Assembly: GCA_902778985.1 (NCBI GenBank)
Contig: CACYZS010000006.1
Span: forward strand, 1-14,224
From: an uncultured Ruminococcus sp.
Lineage (GTDB): Bacteria > Bacillota > Clostridia > Oscillospirales > CAG-272
DNA length: 14,224 bases
Reading direction: 5' to 3'
Notes under the pieces: generated by a model
Databases searched by the model: none
What the model saw: the letters and a program-made list of their open reading frames with translations, nothing else
Told to the model about the DNA's origin: nothing
Shown: one piece after another, positions 11,962 through 14,224 of the stretch
Layout: every line of letters starts with the position of its first letter
How positions within the stretch are numbered: the first letter of the stretch is position 1
Translations under genes and position numbers: made by a program

Positions 11962-13719
11962 ATGGCGTACGACGCGGGGATGCTCCGCGCGGTGATCGGC
12001 GAGATCAACCGGGCGGCGGGCGACGGCGCGAAACTCGAAAAGATCTATCAACCGGCGCGCGACGAAGTGACGCTGACGCTCCGGTTGGGCAAATCGGTCC
12101 GGCGGCTGGTCATCAATGCCGGGACTTCCTCTCCGCGCATCGCGCTGTCGGATCTGTCGCGCGAAAATCCGGTGGCGGCGCCCATGTTCTGTATGCTGCT
12201 CCGCAAGCATCTTGCCGGAGCGCGGTTGCTCCGCTGTGAGCAGATCGGGTTCGAGCGCGCCGCGCGGCTGGTGTTCGCGGGCTACGACGAGATGGGCTAC
12301 GCGACCGAAAAGGTACTGGTCGCCGAGGTGATGGGGAAGTACAGCAACCTGATGCTGCTTGACGCCGAGGAGCGGATCGTGGCGGTCCTGCGCCCGGTCG
12401 ATTTCACGACCAGCCGTCTGCGGCAGGTGCTGCCCGGCATGAAGTACGAACTCCCCCCGCCGCAGGACAAGGCGTCCCCGATCGACGAGACGCGGGAGGG
12501 GTTTTTCGCAAAATACGCCGCGTATCCCCCGGAACTGCCGCTCGACAAGTTCATTCTGTCGACCTATCTCGGCACGTCGCGGCAGGTGGCGCAGGAGATC
12601 GCTTTCCGCGCAGGGGGCGCGGACGCGCTCTGCGGAGAGGTTCCGGCGGAAACGGTCTGGGGGATCTTCTCCCGGTGGTTTGCCGATCTTGACGCGGGTC
12701 GGGTGACGCCGACGCTGGTGCTTTCTCCCGACGGGACGCCGGCGGATTTCGCCTACGCGCCCGAGACCTATCGCGGCGCGGGGTACGAGAACCGGGCGTA
12801 CCCGGACTTCGCGGGGGTGTTCGACGCGTTCTTTGCCGAGCGCGACCGGATCGAGCGGACGCGGCAGCGGGCGCAGGATCTGATCCGGTTGCTGTCTGCG
12901 GCGAAGGGGCGGCTTTCACGGAAGTTGGACGCGCAGACCGCGGAACTTGCCGACACGGCGCGCGGGGAAGAGTACCGCCGGACGGGGGACCTGATCATCG
13001 CAAACCTGTACCGGCTGCGGCGCGGGGATCGCGTCGTTTCCCTGATCGACTATACGGCGGATCCGCCCGCCGAGGCGACGGTCGAACTCGATCCGCGGCT
13101 CTCGCCCGCGGACAATGCGGAGCGGTTCTACAAGCACTACCGCAAGGCGAAGACGGCGAAGGCGGTCTTGACCGAGCAGATCGCGCGCTGCCGCGAGGAG
13201 ATCGAGTACCTCGATACGGTGGAGAGTTTTCTTGACCGGGCGGAGACCGAACAGGATCTTGCCGATATCCGCGACGAACTTTATCGCGCGGGCTACGCGT
13301 CGCGCATGAAGAACTACGCCCCGACGAAGCAGAACAAGCCCTCGCGTCCGACCGAGACGGCGACGCCGGGCGGGTACCGGGTTTTGATCGGGCGGAACAA
13401 TCTGCAGAACGATCATCTGACCTTCAAGGTCGCCGCGCGCAACGATCTGTGGTTCCACGCGAAGGGGGTGCCGGGGTCGCACGTGATCCTGCTCTGCGAC
13501 GGGGCGGAGCCGTCCGCCGAGGACTATACCTTTGCGGCGTCGCTCGCGGCGGGTTACTCGAAAGCCAACGCCGCCGGGGGCGCGACGGTGCCGGTGGATT
13601 ATACGCGCGTGTGCAACGTGAAGAAGCCCGCGGGCGCGCGCCCCGGGTTCGTGATCTATAAGACCAATTATACGGCGTACGTGTTGCCGGAAAGGATCGG
13701 GGAATGGCAAAAGGGTTGA
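11962..13719 (+). CDS. rqcH: Ribosome quality control factor RqcH (NFACT family, Rqc2 homologue)
   Basis: This 585-residue NFACT protein binds stalled 50S subunits carrying peptidyl-tRNA and recruits alanyl-tRNA to add C-terminal alanine tails that mark the peptide for degradation. The NFACT-N domain contains MLLRKHLAGAR (78-88) and EVMGKYSNLMLLD (122-134). A helix-hairpin-helix region and a long coiled coil (about 290-440) follow, and the C-terminal NFACT-R domain contains IGRNNLQNDHLTFK (476-489) and WFHAKGVPGSHVIL (497-510). The DR pair needed for Ala-tRNA recruitment in B. subtilis (D97 R98) appears here as E98-R99. The start ATG at 11962 follows AAGGGGGG by six bases. Length is normal and all domains are present. 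The stop overlaps the mnmM-like start by 16 bp. Confidence 0.95.
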   Translation: MAYDAGMLRAVIGEINRAAGDGAKLEKIYQPARDEVTLTLRLGKSVRRLVINAGTSSPRIALSDLSRENPVAAPMFCMLLRKHLAGARLLRCEQIGFERAARLVFAGYDEMGYATEKVLVAEVMGKYSNLMLLDAEERIVAVLRPVDFTTSRLRQVLPGMKYELPPPQDKASPIDETREGFFAKYAAYPPELPLDKFILSTYLGTSRQVAQEIAFRAGGADALCGEVPAETVWGIFSRWFADLDAGRVTPTLVLSPDGTPADFAYAPETYRGAGYENRAYPDFAGVFDAFFAERDRIERTRQRAQDLIRLLSAAKGRLSRKLDAQTAELADTARGEEYRRTGDLIIANLYRLRRGDRVVSLIDYTADPPAEATVELDPRLSPADNAERFYKHYRKAKTAKAVLTEQIARCREEIEYLDTVESFLDRAETEQDLADIRDELYRAGYASRMKNYAPTKQNKPSRPTETATPGGYRVLIGRNNLQNDHLTFKVAARNDLWFHAKGVPGSHVILLCDGAEPSAEDYTFAASLAAGYSKANAAGGATVPVDYTRVCNVKKPAGARPGFVIYKTNYTAYVLPERIGEWQKG

Positions 13720-14224
13720 ACCATATGGTGGATCTGTTGGAATTGCAGAAACGCTTTATCCTCGCGCACCTTCGTCCGGGGGACGTCGCGGTCGACTGCA
13801 CGATGGGGAACGGGAACGATACCGCGTTCCTGTCACAGAGCGTCGGGGAAACCGGGCGCGTGTACGCTTTCGATATTCAGGAGGAGGCGCTCGTCTCCAC
13901 CAAGGCGCACCTGCAGGCGCAGGGGTGCCCCGAGAATTATACCCTGATCCACGCGTCGCATCACCGGATACTCGAATTCGTGAAAGAACCGGTAAAAGCC
14001 GTGATGTTCAACCTCGGGTACCTGCCCGGGAGCGGGAAGAAGCAGGTGACCACCCTGCGCGAAACGACCATGCAAGCCGTGCGGGGGGCGATCGAACTGC
14101 TCGATCACGACGGGATCCTGCTCGTCGCGATCTATCCGGGACACGAGGAAGGGCGGCTCGAAGGCGAGATGCTCGGGGAGTATTTCGCTACCCTCGACCG
14201 GCACCTGATCTGCTGCTCGTGCTT
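13704..14224 (+). CDS. mnmM: MnmM/YtqB-type SAM-dependent tRNA methyltransferase (cut by right edge)
   Basis: The first 173 residues of a Rossmann-fold methyltransferase are visible; the gene runs off the right edge and probably lacks only about 20 residues, since B. subtilis YtqB has about 194. Motifs are VDCTMGNGNDTAFL (30-43, SAM loop), YAFDIQEEAL (54-63), MFNLGYLPGSGK (101-112) and YPGHEEG (144-150), all characteristic of the YtqB family. YtqB was renamed MnmM as the enzyme that methylates nm5s2U34 of tRNA. The start is ATG at 13704 with AAAGGA (13691-13696), overlapping rqcH by 16 bp. The in-frame ATG at 13725, with AAAAGGG before it, is the alternative. The tight link to rqcH suggests shared expression with translation quality control. 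It should be cytoplasmic. Confidence 0.9.
   Translation, partial: MAKGLNHMVDLLELQKRFILAHLRPGDVAVDCTMGNGNDTAFLSQSVGETGRVYAFDIQEEALVSTKAHLQAQGCPENYTLIHASHHRILEFVKEPVKAVMFNLGYLPGSGKKQVTTLRETTMQAVRGAIELLDHDGILLVAIYPGHEEGRLEGEMLGEYFATLDRHLICCSC

Noticed and set aside
1..14224. A multi-gene defence, mobile or secretion system
   Set aside because: Every well-supported gene belongs to metabolism, regulation or translation upkeep. There are no nuclease-effector pairs, integrases, transposases or toxin-antitoxin pairs. The unexplained signals are regulatory layouts and two unassigned proteins.

Overview
The window reads as chromosomal DNA from a high-GC, anaerobic, Gram-positive (Clostridia-type) bacterium. 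The evidence is a ferredoxin-dependent indolepyruvate oxidoreductase, an RqcH/NFACT protein followed by a YtqB/MnmM-type methyltransferase, purine-rich Shine-Dalgarno sites (AAGGAG, AAGGGGGG) before nearly every start, and short AT-rich promoter islands in otherwise GC-rich DNA. The genus cannot be named from sequence alone. The high GC content creates many long open frames opposite real genes; these are shadows.

Left part (1-3770, minus strand): an operon for aryl-acid metabolism, in transcription order paaK (3770-2463), iorA, iorB, and the first 19 codons of a second PaaK-like ligase that runs off the left edge. IorAB interconverts aryl-pyruvates (indole-, phenyl-, hydroxyphenylpyruvate) and aryl-acetyl-CoA with ferredoxin. 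PaaK interconverts aryl-acetate and aryl-acetyl-CoA. Together they can degrade aromatic amino acids to aryl-acetates, or make the amino acids from aryl-acetates.

Divergent from this operon is an amidohydrolase-2 family TIM-barrel gene (3889-4716). It is followed by an AT-rich island (4717-4860) and a Gfo/Idh/MocA oxidoreductase (4864-5883). The island holds a near-consensus promoter pointing leftward, antisense to the amidohydrolase and towards the paaK-ior operon.

Middle (5884-8112): a 189-bp spacer with small repeats, an unrecognised single-pass membrane protein (6073-6702), a two-way terminator, ruvX (minus), and rlmA (plus, GTG start). rlmA overlaps the next convergent operon by 20 bp.

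8093-9876 (minus): an OmpR/PhoB-type response regulator and its HAMP-containing histidine kinase, joined by an ATGA overlap. Divergent from them is a 112-residue protein with an SH3-like N-terminus and an acidic tail (10070-10408), ending in a strong terminator. A second leftward promoter-like site lies just beyond that terminator.

Right part (10507-14224, plus): a near-consensus promoter, then a HAD hydrolase, a GNAT acetyltransferase, rqcH (ribosome-associated quality control) and a mnmM-like tRNA methyltransferase cut by the right edge. The genes are tightly packed, with overlaps of 14 and 16 bp and one gap of 58 bp.

No RNA genes, insertion sequences, CRISPR arrays or phage genes were seen. 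Most of the window is metabolism and housekeeping. The least explained parts are the leftward antisense promoters with their repeats, the membrane protein at 6073-6702, the SH3-like protein at 10070-10408, and an intergenic element found twice.
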